Shown here: in pieces, positions 50,540-59,643 of the stretch
How the letters are laid out: each line of letters begins with the position of its first letter
How positions within the stretch are numbered: the stretch's first letter is position 1
Source of the DNA: Bathymodiolus japonicus methanotrophic gill symbiont
GTDB lineage: Bacteria; Pseudomonadota; Gammaproteobacteria; Methylococcales; Methylomonadaceae
Assembly: GCF_019721995.1 (NCBI RefSeq)
Contig: NZ_BLYC01000006.1
Span: 124,001 to 188,000 of the forward strand
Reading direction: 5' to 3'
Length of the DNA stretch: 64,000 bases
Notes under the pieces: generated by a model
Databases searched by the model: none
What the model saw: only the letters and a program-made list of their open reading frames with translations
What the model was told of the DNA's origin: nothing
Position numbers and translations under genes: made by a program

Positions 50540-51093
50540 TTAGCGAAGTGGTGATTTTTAGTCCCTGATAGGCGACAGGGCAATTCGCTGATTCGACGTG
50601 TGCTAGCAGCACGCGAGAGGAGCAAGAATTGCATTCCGAATAGCCGTCCAGCCAGTGAGGTAGTAATGACGAAGCGGCTTTTGTGCGTAGTCGTTGCGGA
50701 CGCAGGGCGTTCAGGGCATCTCCCATCCGCTGCGTAGGTGAACGAATTATGGCGACAGGAGTCCCGGAATTTCGTGAGGTAGCATGGCGCGCCTGGTTGG
50801 TGAATATGTTCAGAGAGTGGTAGGTCTTTAAGCATGGGTGATATCCGTTTATGAGGTGATTAAAACGAAAATTTTTTCGGCAATTGCAAGCTTTATTTGA
50901 AATTATTTGTTGTTTTTTTTACGGTGCCTACAGAGTGTCTATTTGCTGTTATAAGTGATTAAAATCAAAAAGATGGAAATATTCGATTGGTGCTAGCTTC
51001 AGGTAGGTTATAGGCTGCTTTGTTTAGGTACTTCTTCTTTCAATGGGAACACTGATGCCTACTGTACCAATGTATGCATCGGTTCCTTTATAA

Positions 51094-51177
51094 CTGAAGT
51101 TTCCCAATTATTGAGTAGCTGAAATACACAATGCTGGTGTATCGAGGTTTATTTTAGGTGGTTTTGCCATGTTTATA
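51094..51177. mobile_element. MITE2 fragment cut by ISa
   Basis: First 84 bp in reverse orientation, then the ISa end begins. Confidence 0.88.
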
Positions 51178-52501
51178 CTCGATGTTCAAGTTTTTGATAT
51201 TGAGAAGGTAAAATCAGGTATTCTGAGGTTGTTGTAATTTTATCGGTGTAAGCCCATGTTAATGAATGCCCCAGCCACCTTTATCCAAAGCTATATTGAC
51301 GATTTAAATGATGCGCTCAATCAGCTAAAACCCGGAGCCGCTTTGACACGGATTCAAGCCGCTTGGTTGGGCACTTGTTTAACGGGCATACTGCTAATGA
51401 ACTCTGTTTGCTGGGCTAAGTTTGAGCGAGCAAGCCTTGGAGATTGCAAAGTAGCCGCATTATCCTGGGTGTTTCGTAAAGCAAGTATACCCTGTGACTG
51501 GTTGCTACGGGTGAGTGTGGTCTTAATTTTAAAACGTTATGGCATTACTGAAGGTGTGTTGGCCTTTGATGAATCAGACCGAGCACGATCTAAGTCTACA
51601 AAACGTATTTATAAGGTTTACAAGCAGAAACACAAAGGCTCCGGCGGATATGTTAATGGACAAACGATAGTATTATTGCTGCTAGTTACCTCATCCATTA
51701 CAGTGCCTACCCGACCAAAACAGAGATTGCATTAGGCTTATTAAAAGAGTTTAAAGTTGCGCATAGCCTGATTAAAATTAAAGGCGTACTGGCTGATGCG
51801 CTGTATGGTGAAAAAGCCTTTATGGACGAAGCCGCTAAAGAATCTGGAGGCTCGCAGGTGATTAGCCAATTACGTAAAAACCAAAATATTGAATATAGAG
51901 GTAGAATAAGGTCAGTCGAGAGCTACTTTAATTCGATTAACAAAGGCATTGATCAGATAATACGTGTACGTGGCGGAAAAGAGATTAAAGTGACTGTCAG
52001 CAGTGCACGATTAAAGGTGAGTTCTCACAGTAAAAAAACGCTTTGTCATTGCCTTAAAATATGACGGTGAAAACGACTATCGCTATTTAGTGGCGACAGA
52101 CCTGACTTGGCGCACACAAGATATTATTCAAGCCTATACGTTGAGATGGCTGATTGAGGTTTTCTTTGAGGACTGGAAGCTTTATGAAGGATGGGGGCGT
52201 GAGGCCAAACAATTAGATGAAGAGGGATCAAGCCGTGGCCTGGTTCTGAGTCTTTTGTTTGACCATTGCCTTCTCCTTCACCCAGAGCAAATAGCCCGCA
52301 TTGAAAGCAAACTACCTGCGTATACCGTAGGAAGCTTACAGCGCAAGTCTCAAATGGATGTACTGCTTGAGTTCATCATGTCATTGCTAGAGTTTCCAGA
52401 TCCTGGTGATAAGCTGAAAGAGTTAGGCGAATTAATAAAGGATGTGTTTCAACTGATGCCATCAGGAAAACATATGATTGGCAGAGATTTAGGGCGCTTA
52501 G

Positions 52502-54610
52502 CCTATCTTCGTGACATATACAGTCAATTTCCCATTATTTCAATGAGTTAAATTTTTCAATCGGCCCCAGTTGGCACTACAGGTTTCATATCAACGATCG
52601 TTTTAACTTTTCCAATCGGGTCGGGGTTAATATTCAACGCAGTGTATATTTGTTTTTGTCTGGTTTCTGCTTTGCTTGTGGTTCGCAGGTGAATGATTGT
52701 ATCGTTATCCGTGGGTAAAGTAATGGTCATGCGTTGCTGGGTCGACATCCTGTTGCGAATGCTTTCCCAGCTTAGATGGATGTCCTGCAATCTAAGTTGA
52801 TAACGCAGTACATGTACCAGGTGGTAAGCTAATAATGTGATGAATAGGTGTCCGGTAACCCGCTCTTCTTTTTTGTGATAGACAGGGCGCAAGCCTAGCT
52901 CGGTTTTCAGGCTTCTAAAGGTCGCTTCAATCTCAGTCAGCATGGTATAGGTTAGCCATAACTGTTCTTCCGACCAGTCAGGGATATTCGTTCTTAGGCA
53001 GTAAACACCACAGTGCTTATCTTTTTGGTCACTTTCAGGTTTACGTTGCCATTCTATACCGATGGCTTTGTTTTTTTTGTCATCCGCGATAACGTTAATG
53101 GTGTAATCTGCAGCAACACGGCTATGTTTTTCACGTAGTCGTCCGATACGTTCCAGTATTTTGTCGTATTTTTTAAGGGTGCCTTTTTTGCTCAGACCTG
53201 TGTGCAGTTTTTCTAGGGCCTCTTCCAGACGAGCATGGAAGCGATTACGGATACCTTGTTCTTTTTTTGCTTTTTGTTCTGAATGACAATAGAGTCGGGT
53301 TTCCTCGGTTTCTTGATCAACTTCACGATAAACAACAACATTGCTGTCCCGGGTATCCCTGACCGCTACCGGAGTTTTCTGATCTCTTGGGTTTTTTACA
53401 TGTTGTTCTCGACTGACAACGAGATAATGATAATCTTGTTCGATTAACCAGGCAATATTGTCAGCGCTGGCAATGCCGGCATCCATGATAACCACCGGCT
53501 TTATTTGATGAAAGGGATCCTTGTCTCGAAGTTCGTCAAGCATCAGTTTCAAGGTCGCGGGCTCACTGGCGTTGCTGGGAAAAACCTGACTACTCAATGG
53601 AAAGCCGTCACCATCCAGAACCAGCCCCAGAGTAACCAACGGGCAATCAGTGCGTTTCTCTTTAGAGCGACCGAATTTCGCTTTCGGGTTTCGGGCGCAC
53701 TGGCCTTCAAAATAAGTATTGTTCAGATCGTACAATACAATCTTGCGGTTTAAATTGAACAACGTCTGCTCTCGGTCAGCCAGAAAATATTCAAGAGTTG
53801 CCTGATGTTTGAGTAGCTTGTCACTGACTGTATATAATCGCGTCAGGCTGGTGTTACCGTAGTCATGACCCAGTAATTCGCCCAGGCCTGTTCGATTTTG
53901 CAACCAGTCATGTGTTTGCAGTTCACTGCCGGGTGAAACCATACGTCCTATGATAGTGCCCAGGGCCGTCGCCGTATCTACTTTATTAAAGCCCAGCGCC
54001 ATGAGTTTTTCGTCTAGCTGTAACTGCTGTGCGGCATGCAGTGCCAGGATTCCAACACCAATACTACGGGTATTAATGGCTTCGACATGATTAATATCGA
54101 CATGATGAAAATCTCGCGTTGTTGTTTTTGAATCTAGCGGTTGTGACAGTTTTGCAGTCATCAGTGAGCTATAGCGCTGGGCTGTTGCTTCCAGAAGTTG
54201 ATTTAAATCATCGGCTAAATTGAATAGCTCTTCCTGATGTGGTTCCAAACCTTGCTGTAATTGTTCGATTCTGGCCGTCAGCAAGGGCCAGTACTTTTTA
54301 TCAATCGTAAAGTCCGCACCTATATTGAGCAATGTACGTTGCTTGACTTGTTTTCCTATACGCACAGATTCTACAATGCGGTAAGTGAAATAAGCTGAGC
54401 CGTCTTCAAGGCTTTTTGTTTTGGTTCTTCGAATATACATACCACTAGCATCGGTGAAAAACCAGGGAAAATCAAGGGGCAGAGCAAGTTAAGATGGCAC
54501 TACAGAGACCCTCAAAAAAAACACCATTGATTCCAAAGGGATTTTTACGATGAATTTTTAATGCGAATTATAAATCAATGACTTGAAGAGATAAAAGTGA
54601 CGAAGATAGG
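52502..54610 (-). mobile_element. IS1634-family element, complete, TSD TTAG
   Basis: About 2.1 kb, ends CCTATCTTCGT inverted, TTAG duplicated at 52498-52501 and 54611-54614 within ISa. Encodes one intact transposase. Confidence 0.9.
52557..54440 (-). CDS. IS1634-family transposase
   Basis: 627-residue DDE transposase of the large IS4-superfamily branch. N-terminal MYIRRTKTKSLEDGSAYFTYRIVES, RKIVLYDLNNTYFEGQ with the first catalytic aspartate, HQIKPVVIMDAGIASADNI with the second, and the C-terminal EIEATFRSLKTELGLRPVYH with the glutamate. VTGHLFITLLAYHL follows, as in the family. No frameshift or stop seen, so it may be active and is a candidate to move MITE3. Confidence 0.92.
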   Translation of the reverse strand: MYIRRTKTKSLEDGSAYFTYRIVESVRIGKQVKQRTLLNIGADFTIDKKYWPLLTARIEQLQQGLEPHQEELFNLADDLNQLLEATAQRYSSLMTAKLSQPLDSKTTTRDFHHVDINHVEAINTRSIGVGILALHAAQQLQLDEKLMALGFNKVDTATALGTIIGRMVSPGSELQTHDWLQNRTGLGELLGHDYGNTSLTRLYTVSDKLLKHQATLEYFLADREQTLFNLNRKIVLYDLNNTYFEGQCARNPKAKFGRSKEKRTDCPLVTLGLVLDGDGFPLSSQVFPSNASEPATLKLMLDELRDKDPFHQIKPVVIMDAGIASADNIAWLIEQDYHYLVVSREQHVKNPRDQKTPVAVRDTRDSNVVVYREVDQETEETRLYCHSEQKAKKEQGIRNRFHARLEEALEKLHTGLSKKGTLKKYDKILERIGRLREKHSRVAADYTINVIADDKKNKAIGIEWQRKPESDQKDKHCGVYCLRTNIPDWSEEQLWLTYTMLTEIEATFRSLKTELGLRPVYHKKEERVTGHLFITLLAYHLVHVLRYQLRLQDIHLSWESIRNRMSTQQRMTITLPTDNDTIIHLRTTSKAETRQKQIYTALNINPDPIGKVKTIVDMKPVVPTGAD

Positions 54611-54698
54611 TTAGGGCCAACAGCATCATTAAAGTATTGTTCTGCTGGGTGAAGGTAAGAGTTTGATGGCAATGGGATGGAAAAACTTGAACATCGAG

Positions 54699-54748
54699 TA
54701 TCAGGGACTAAAAATCACCACTTCGCTAAGCTCCGTTTCCATGATTTT
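54699..54748 (-). repeat. SPE-A element, second part (partner of 48301-48529)
   Basis: TATCAGGGACTAAAAATC to CATGATTTTC; lacks the last AGCG. Followed by a 25-bp ISb end relic. Confidence 0.9.
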
Positions 54749-54769
54749 CCATCAGTGTTCCCATTGAAA

Positions 54770-55294
54770 GAAGATAGCGACAATGATTTAACTGATTTAA
54801 GTCGAGAAATGTTTGCTGAGCAATATGAAAAACCAGTTGCACTAGATGAAGAGATTAAACAACAGGACAGACGTATTAGCCGGCTATGTAATAGCCATCA
54901 GTTAAGCCAGCGTTTTCTTGATGTGCCAGGTATTGGGGCAATAACAGCCACCATCATTGCCTCAGACATAGGGACAGGTAAAAGCTATCAGAGTAGCCGA
55001 GATTATGCAGCCAGCTTAGGGATTGTTCCGAGACAACATAGCAGTGGTGATAATCAGGTTTATTTAGGAATTAGTAAGCGAGGTAACCGCTATATTCGTA
55101 TGATGTTAATTCATGGAGCACGATCGGTGTTAAAGCACTGTAGTGGTAAAAAAGATAAATTAAGCCTATGGCTACAAGCACTCATTGAGCGGCGTGGATT
55201 TAATAAAGCCGCCGTTGCGCTGGCCAATAAAAATGCCCGAATACTGTGGGCGATGGCGAGTCAGGATAAAGAATATGATGCAGCTCTGACATAG
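54770..55294 (+). pseudogene. IS110-family transposase, 5'-truncated
   Basis: The C-terminal Transposase_20 domain is intact: RFLDVPGIGAITATIIASDIG, YAASLGIVPRQHSSGDN, GISKRGNRYIRMMLIHGARS with the conserved serine region. The N-terminal DEDD RuvC-like part is missing; sequence before 54770 is an ISb end relic. The protein ends DAALT. Confidence 0.85.
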
Positions 55295-55665
55295 TTAGAG
55301 TGCATAAGCAGGGTTACCCACCCTTTGCCCACCGACTGCGAGCTAGGAGGGCTCTTCGTCTGTGGACAAAGCGTGGATAACCCTGAGATAACCGAGTAAC
55401 CAAGATTGCGGAGGCAAGTTAACCAATATTGATGACAACAACAGGTCAGACCGATACTTTTACAGAACCCGTGCAACCCAGAGAGTCCATTGCGAGACCG
55501 TTAGGCTGGTAGGGTCAAAAAGTATGCGAATAGATTCATCAGGAGTCCTGAGGCAAAAAAGCCTCTGTTAGAGACCGAATATATGGCTGCAATCTTGTTC
55601 ACTGTTATTAGCATCAATTATGTAAAACTTGGCTTGCAATAAACGAGGAGTCCATATATGGGTTT
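55295..55665 (+). other. IS110 3' non-coding region, possible guide-RNA segment
   Basis: About 370 bases with no gene between the IS110 stop and the next chromosomal gene. It has complementary blocks such as CCCACCG...GGGTTA and GGGTTACCCACCC. IS1111-group elements carry a structured guide RNA in a long non-coding end; this is a candidate but no fold can be proven by eye. Confidence 0.4.
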
Positions 55666-55734
55666 CGTTCCTCAACCCAGCCTACACGGAATGCATTGAC
55701 AAAGGTTTGGCTTGTTATTGGGAGATGCCAATCT

Positions 55735-56145
55735 TTAAGAAAAATGCAATAAAAAACCTTGCCGGTCAAAAGCTAGATACTTCGATAAATCACCACCACT
55801 TTGTACCGTCTGCACCATCATCTTCAGCGGCTGCTCAGCTTCTTCAGCACTCGGGTGCATACCATTATTACCCGCCAGGCAGGCAATCAAAACCATACTC
55901 CAGTCTTGCTCCATCTGCTTTGATTCGCTGACTAGATCAGAAAAATTAGTGAGTTCATCTAGATCTTTATCGACACACATAATGGCTTTTAATTCCCCAC
56001 CTTGCCCGGCATGGAATTTATCCTTATCAGTTTCATTATACTCTTCAGGTAAAGATGCTTGCAGAAAAACAAAGAGAAAACGCTGCGGGTTTGGTTCTTG
56101 TCTGCCAGCTGCTAGTAAGCTTTGATAATCGGTTATTTCAATCAT
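55735..56145 (-). CDS. conserved protein of unknown function, cobalamin-cluster neighbour
   Basis: 136 residues: ITDYQSLLAAGRQEPNPQRFLFVFLQASLPE, GGELKAIMCVDKDLDEL, DWSMVLIACLAGNNG, EEAEQPLKMMVQTVQSG, LAFDRQG. The pattern recurs in gammaproteobacteria as a small protein sometimes labelled ribonucleotide reductase subunit alpha, a label with no support in the sequence. Nine bases downstream of the cbiX-like gene on the same strand, so probably cotranscribed with it. Confidence 0.8.
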   Translation of the reverse strand: MIEITDYQSLLAAGRQEPNPQRFLFVFLQASLPEEYNETDKDKFHAGQGGELKAIMCVDKDLDELTNFSDLVSESKQMEQDWSMVLIACLAGNNGMHPSAEEAEQPLKMMVQTVQSGGDLSKYLAFDRQGFLLHFS

Positions 56146-56154
56146 GTGTTTTTA

Positions 56155-56985
56155 TTAGTGCTGATGTCCGTGGCCATGTTCCTGGGCTATTTGCCTGTAA
56201 TGACAGCCATCGCATTCCATCATATGTTCTTGCTTAGCATCCACAAGCTCCAGCACACGCTCATCTAGAGCGGCGTAGATTTCCGGCTCAAAGCCAAAAT
56301 ATTTGCCTAGCGAAAAACTCACTTGCGGATATAAGCTTTGCAGATTAGCAAATTGCCGGGCGATACGCTCGATCAAAGTGCCGGTAAATAAGTAATACGG
56401 CAAAATGCATATTTGCGTCATACCCAGCTTGACCTGTCTTTGTACTGCAGATTCCAGGCGCGGAAAGGTAATGCCGGTAAAGGCAATATCGACTAACTCA
56501 TGTTGGGTTTCTTCCCAGAGCCAGCGCGCAATTTTAGCCACTTCACCATTAGCGACTTTATCCGAAGAGCCACGGCCTAGCACAATCACCCCGGTAGTTT
56601 TAGGGTCAGGCATATCTATTTTAGCCATGGTTTTTTGCAGGCTACGCTTGAGAATACTTAAGATACCGGTACTTGCCCCCAGGTGTCTGGCATAAATAAA
56701 TTCCACATCAGGGTGGCGCTTTCTTGCCTGTGCCAAATGCTCCGGAATCTCCATTTTGACATGCCCGGCTGCATTTAAAATAAGCGGCACCACAATCACT
56801 TTTTTTGATTTTTTAGCCGCCAGATCAAATCCCGCATCGAGTAATACCTCGGAAAATTCTATAAAACAGACATGGATCTGCCATTCAGGATGATGCGCCT
56901 GCCACTGTTTGGCAAAGGCATCGATTTCTACATTTCCCTGCTCTGCTCTGGAGCCATGCCCGACTAATAAAATACTGAATTCCAT
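56155..56985 (-). CDS. cbiX: CbiX-type sirohydrochlorin cobalt/nickel chelatase
   Basis: 276 residues with two CbiX modules. The first has the metal-binding histidine in LLVGHGSRAEQGN and VVPLILNAAGHVKMEIP; the second has VIVLGRGSSD and ICILPYYLFTGTLIERI. The histidine-rich tail (HGHGHQH) and a CDGCHY motif probably bind metal, as in metal-handling chelatases. It inserts cobalt into sirohydrochlorin in early (anaerobic-type) cobalamin synthesis, or metal into a related tetrapyrrole. Two bases from cobM, so they form an operon. Confidence 0.9.
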   Translation of the reverse strand: MEFSILLVGHGSRAEQGNVEIDAFAKQWQAHHPEWQIHVCFIEFSEVLLDAGFDLAAKKSKKVIVVPLILNAAGHVKMEIPEHLAQARKRHPDVEFIYARHLGASTGILSILKRSLQKTMAKIDMPDPKTTGVIVLGRGSSDKVANGEVAKIARWLWEETQHELVDIAFTGITFPRLESAVQRQVKLGMTQICILPYYLFTGTLIERIARQFANLQSLYPQVSFSLGKYFGFEPEIYAALDERVLELVDAKQEHMMECDGCHYRQIAQEHGHGHQH

Positions 56986-56987
56986 GT

Positions 56988-57773
56988 TTATTCCTGGGTT
57001 TTGCTTGCTTTACGAAAACGATGGCTAAACTCTGCATCGTATAATTTGGATTTTTTAATCTTGTCCCACTGCCTTGCTCCCAGTGCCGGGCTGATAATAA
57101 TCATGGATTGTGAATTGATACCTGCCTGTTTACATAAGTCTTTTATAGTTGCCAGTGTGCCATGAATGATTTTTTGCTCATCCGGCCAACTAGCTTTATG
57201 CACCACTACGATCGGCGCTTCATCCTGCCAGCCTGCGGCAAGCAGATCGGTGCGCACTTTTGATAGCAAAGTAATGGAGAGATATAAGCACAGGGTACAG
57301 TGATGCTGCCCCAGTTCGACTAAAGACTCGCCCTCAGGCATCGGCGTTCGACCTTCGACGCGGCTGAAAATAACGGTTTGCGTTACTTCTGGCAATGTCA
57401 GTGTTTCTACCGCCGCTGCAGCAGAAGCCATTGCGGAGGTCACGCCGGGGACAACGCCTATCGCTATCTTAGCTTTATCTAAGGGCTGCACCATTTCAAT
57501 CAGTGCCCCATATAAACCAGGATCACCCGTTTGCAGGCGAATCACAGTGGCATCTGCCTTTGCTTGCGAGATCAGCCAGTCGGTAATTTCATCTAAAGTC
57601 ATGCCTTTAGAGTCTTGAATAGTACAGCCAGGCTTGGCCCATTGCGTAGCAGCGATTGAAACTAAAGAGCCTGCATATAAAATTGCATCTGCCTGGGCAA
57701 TCAGTTTTTGTGCTTTTAGAGTAATTAGTTCAGGGTCACCAGGCCCTGCACCAACAAACCAGACTTTGGCCAT
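56988..57773 (-). CDS. cobM: precorrin-4 / cobalt-precorrin-4 C11-methyltransferase
   Basis: SAM-dependent tetrapyrrole methylase of corrin-ring synthesis. VWFVGAGPGDPELITLKA at the start and VIRLQTGDPGLYGALIEMV, VVPGVTSAMASAAA, FSRVEGRTPMPEGESL and YLSITLL are the family blocks; the P-E-G-E segment is typical of CobM/CbiF. I place the start at MAKVWF (57773); the longer frame upstream runs through a REP palindrome. About 261 residues, normal. Only cobM and cbiX are here, so the rest of the pathway must be elsewhere. Confidence 0.93.
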   Translation of the reverse strand: MAKVWFVGAGPGDPELITLKAQKLIAQADAILYAGSLVSIAATQWAKPGCTIQDSKGMTLDEITDWLISQAKADATVIRLQTGDPGLYGALIEMVQPLDKAKIAIGVVPGVTSAMASAAAAVETLTLPEVTQTVIFSRVEGRTPMPEGESLVELGQHHCTLCLYLSITLLSKVRTDLLAAGWQDEAPIVVVHKASWPDEQKIIHGTLATIKDLCKQAGINSQSMIIISPALGARQWDKIKKSKLYDAEFSHRFRKASKTQE

Positions 57774-57800
57774 AGAGAGTATTAGTAGTTTATTAAAACG

Positions 57801-57861
57801 GTAGGGCGTGGCTTTAGCCCGCTTTGTGTTCCGAAACAGGCGGGCTAAAGCCACGCCCTAC
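57801..57861. repeat. REP-type palindrome, copy 1
   Basis: 22-base arms starting GTAGGGCGTGGCTTTAGC and ending in the complement, around a 17-base loop with CCGAAACAG. Same repeat at 58728-58788; both lie at operon borders. Confidence 0.9.
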
Positions 57862-57986
57862 GCCAGGGTTTTGCAATGCTATTTTTTAAGCCGCCTGAAC
57901 AGACCTGTGATTTTAGCGGCTATATTAACACAAGTGTAGGCAATAAAAAATTGTAACTTGAAACCTCTGGGGTTACAATTTTGCCC

Positions 57987-58415
57987 ATGATAAAAAGCTT
58001 TATCCACAAAGGTTTAGAAAAATTCTATCAAACAGGTAGCAAGGCAGGTATTCAAGCGAAACACTACGAACGGTTACGATTAATCCTTGCTCAATTAAAC
58101 CAGGCAAAATCAATCAAGGATATGGATATTCCATTTCTTAAGCTTCACGAATTAAAAGGTGATAGAAAAGGGATATGGTCTGTAACAGTTCAACCTAAAA
58201 AAATCAGTTGCTCACGGTTTCTAGCATAAGCTATTGATCCCACAGAACTTCCAAAAAATGCCCAATTAACCTATGGGTGAATCTAAGATTTTTTGAAAGC
58301 ACTGTGAAACCTATATCTTGCACTATAATTCCGTGCTCAACTGTTTTTTTAGGTTCAAGCAAATTGGCGTATTACCTTCCAATTTCATGAAGGTGATGCA
58401 GAAATAGTTACATGA
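57987..58415 (+). pseudogene. higB: HigB-type toxin interrupted by MITE4
   Basis: RelE-superfamily mRNA interferase of a type II toxin-antitoxin pair. Pieces 57987-58193 and 58359-58415 join at one TTCAA into 88 codons: MIKSFIHKGLEKFYQTGSKAGI, HELKGDRKGIWSVTVQ|ANWRITFQFHEGDAEIV. The catalytic C-terminal strand (NWRITF...H) is separated from the rest, so the toxin as read (81 residues with a foreign tail) should be inactive. higA follows 21 bases downstream. Confidence 0.9.
58194..58353. mobile_element. MITE4, TSD TTCAA
   Basis: 160 bp with inverted ends CCTAAAAAAATCAGTTG / CAACTGTTTTTTTAGG. TTCAA stands at 58189-58193 and 58354-58358. Only copy in the window. Confidence 0.9.
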
Positions 58416-58436
58416 GGATTACCATTAGGAGGTATT

Positions 58437-58724
58437 ATGGAAATGTATAACCCACCTCACCCCGGGGAAGTCATAAAAGGCTTATGGTTAGAACCAGAAA
58501 AAATAAGTATTACGGAAGCGGCAAAGGCATTAGCGGTTAGTAGGAAAACCTTGTCAAAAATAATAAATGGAAAAGCAAGTGTAACACCAGAAATGGCGGT
58601 CAGGTTATCAATTGCCTTGGGTGGTAGCGCAGAAAGCTGGATTGGATATCAAGTGAGCTATGACCTTTGGCAAGTTAAACAGTATAAAAATGAATTAGGC
58701 GTACATGCGTTAAAAGTCGCTTAG
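58437..58724 (+). CDS. higA: HigA-type antitoxin (XRE family)
   Basis: 95-residue helix-turn-helix protein: [64 protein letters not shown], the classical HigA/VapI pattern. It would bind HigB and repress its own promoter. Strong ribosome-binding site (AGGAGG) seven bases before the ATG. Intact although its toxin partner is broken. Confidence 0.94.
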   Translation: MEMYNPPHPGEVIKGLWLEPEKISITEAAKALAVSRKTLSKIINGKASVTPEMAVRLSIALGGSAESWIGYQVSYDLWQVKQYKNELGVHALKVA

Positions 58725-58727
58725 ACG

Positions 58728-58788
58728 GTAGGGTGTGGCTTTAGCCCGCCGTGTATGTCGAAACAGGCGGGCTAAAGCCACGCCCTAC
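58728..58788. repeat. REP-type palindrome, copy 2
   Basis: Near-identical to the copy at 57801; the pair brackets the higBA operon. Confidence 0.9.
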
Positions 58789-58835
58789 GCAGGATTTTGG
58801 AATGATATTTTTAAAACCAGGCATTTGTTTCAGGC

Positions 58836-58868
58836 ATAAAAAAAGGGAAGGTTGTTAAGCCTTCCCTT
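58836..58868 (-). terminator. Rho-independent terminator of the outer-membrane protein gene
   Basis: On the minus strand, AAGGGAAGGCTTAACAACC pairs with TTCCC and is followed by a run of T. Confidence 0.85.
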
Positions 58869-58896
58869 ATAGCGAGGTACAGCTTAAGCGCTTAAC

Positions 58897-59637
58897 TTAG
58901 AAACCAAAACCTACATATGCACCTGTGGTGAAACCATTGATATTTACACCATTCAGGTCACCGAATGTCAGGTTATAACGAACGTCTGCACCGACAAAGA
59001 GGTTGTGCCAGACATTGTAATCCGCACCAGCAGCAAAATGCATACCTGACTCTAATACAGTTACACCGTCAGATGGTGGGCTGATAACGTGGATAGCCAA
59101 ACCCACTGGGATAACCCAAGGTCTGAACTTGCTACCACGCATAAATTTAACTTTTGGTGATGCGGTTAATGTAAATTGATTCACTTTAACGGAGCCTCTT
59201 GTATTTAAGCTGTCAATAACAGTGGGAAGAGGCTGTAAATTTAGGTTGGTGTTATCAAATTCTTTATATTCAAACATGATTTCACCCAGCACTTCGATAC
59301 TGTCTTCAAAGCCAAAGAAATCATTGGTTAAAACCAGGTCCAAGCCAGCACCTACATACCAGCCGTCTTGCTTACCATTTGCAGAGCTTGACAAGCCAGC
59401 TGTATCGGTAAGAATATTACCAAAGCGATCATCATTATTTCTCGCATAACCACCGCGGAAATAGACCATATTGCCTCCGCCCATCGTTTGTCTTTCTGTT
59501 TCTTGCTTTTCTAATTTTGCAATTCTTGCTTGCAATTGAGCCATATCGTCAGCATGAGCTAGTGGCGCTACTGCTAGACCGCTTAATGCTAGAAGCGCTG
59601 TCGCAGCACTTAGAGCTAATTTTGTTTTTTTAAACAT
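58897..59637 (-). CDS. outer-membrane beta-barrel protein with N-terminal coiled coil
   Basis: About 246 residues. Signal peptide (MFKKTKLALSAATALLALSGLAVAPLAHA), a short heptad region (MAQLQARIAKLEKQETER), then alternating beta strands with YFRGGYARN, WYVGAGLDLVL, VGADVRYNLTF and the terminal aromatic GAYVGFGF that fits an outer-membrane barrel. Start ATG 59637 is favoured by the GGGGGG before it. Monocistronic with its own terminator. Function unknown. Confidence 0.88.
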   Translation of the reverse strand: MFKKTKLALSAATALLALSGLAVAPLAHADDMAQLQARIAKLEKQETERQTMGGGNMVYFRGGYARNNDDRFGNILTDTAGLSSSANGKQDGWYVGAGLDLVLTNDFFGFEDSIEVLGEIMFEYKEFDNTNLNLQPLPTVIDSLNTRGSVKVNQFTLTASPKVKFMRGSKFRPWVIPVGLAIHVISPPSDGVTVLESGMHFAAGADYNVWHNLFVGADVRYNLTFGDLNGVNINGFTTGAYVGFGF

Positions 59638-59643
59638 AGTCAC

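Larger units (their letters stand above)
49933..50795 (+). repeat. SPE-A element split by MITE3
   Basis: CGCTGAAAATC...CTTAG at 49933-49960, rest at 50540-50795. TTAG is duplicated on both sides of the MITE3. Confidence 0.9.
49082..51057 (-). pseudogene. ISb copy 3, 3'-truncated, carrying SPE-C, SPE-A and MITE3
   Basis: Minus-strand ISb transposase pieces at 49082-49354, 49650-49932 and 50796-50835, with the ISb outer end at 51057. SPE-C interrupts it at CTTTCCCC|TTGCTG. SPE-A (49933-49960 with 50540-50795) replaces about 110 bp near the start. The transposase 3' end is missing. Confidence 0.88.
48530..54698. mobile_element. composite transposon 2 bounded by MITE1 and ISa, TSD TATCA
   Basis: Starts with the MITE1 at 48530-48681 and ends with the right end of ISa copy 4. 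TATCA at 48525-48529 and 54699-54703 are the two copies of the target inside one SPE-A. The inner flank of the MITE (TATTA) does not match. Cargo: MITE2, a rearranged ISb, MITE3, IS1634 and SPE elements. Confidence 0.78.
51178..54698 (+). pseudogene. ISa copy 4, deleted, frameshifted and split by IS1634
   Basis: Transposase from ATG 51256. About 170 bp are missing at 51708, where two ACAGTGCC sequences of intact ISa recombined (SSITVP joins TRPKQ out of frame); one extra A near 52036 shifts the frame again; IS1634 sits at 52502-54610, leaving the last 84 bp of ISa at 54615-54698. Confidence 0.9.

Noticed and set aside
55629-55931. 100-codon plus-strand frame across the IS110 end and the cbiX-linked gene
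   Set aside because: Antisense shadow of the conserved 136-residue protein and without a recognisable product.
57774-57854. N-terminal extension of CobM (MALARLFRNTKRAK...)
   Set aside because: It is translated REP palindrome; the family start motif VWFVGAGPGDP follows immediately after the MAK start.
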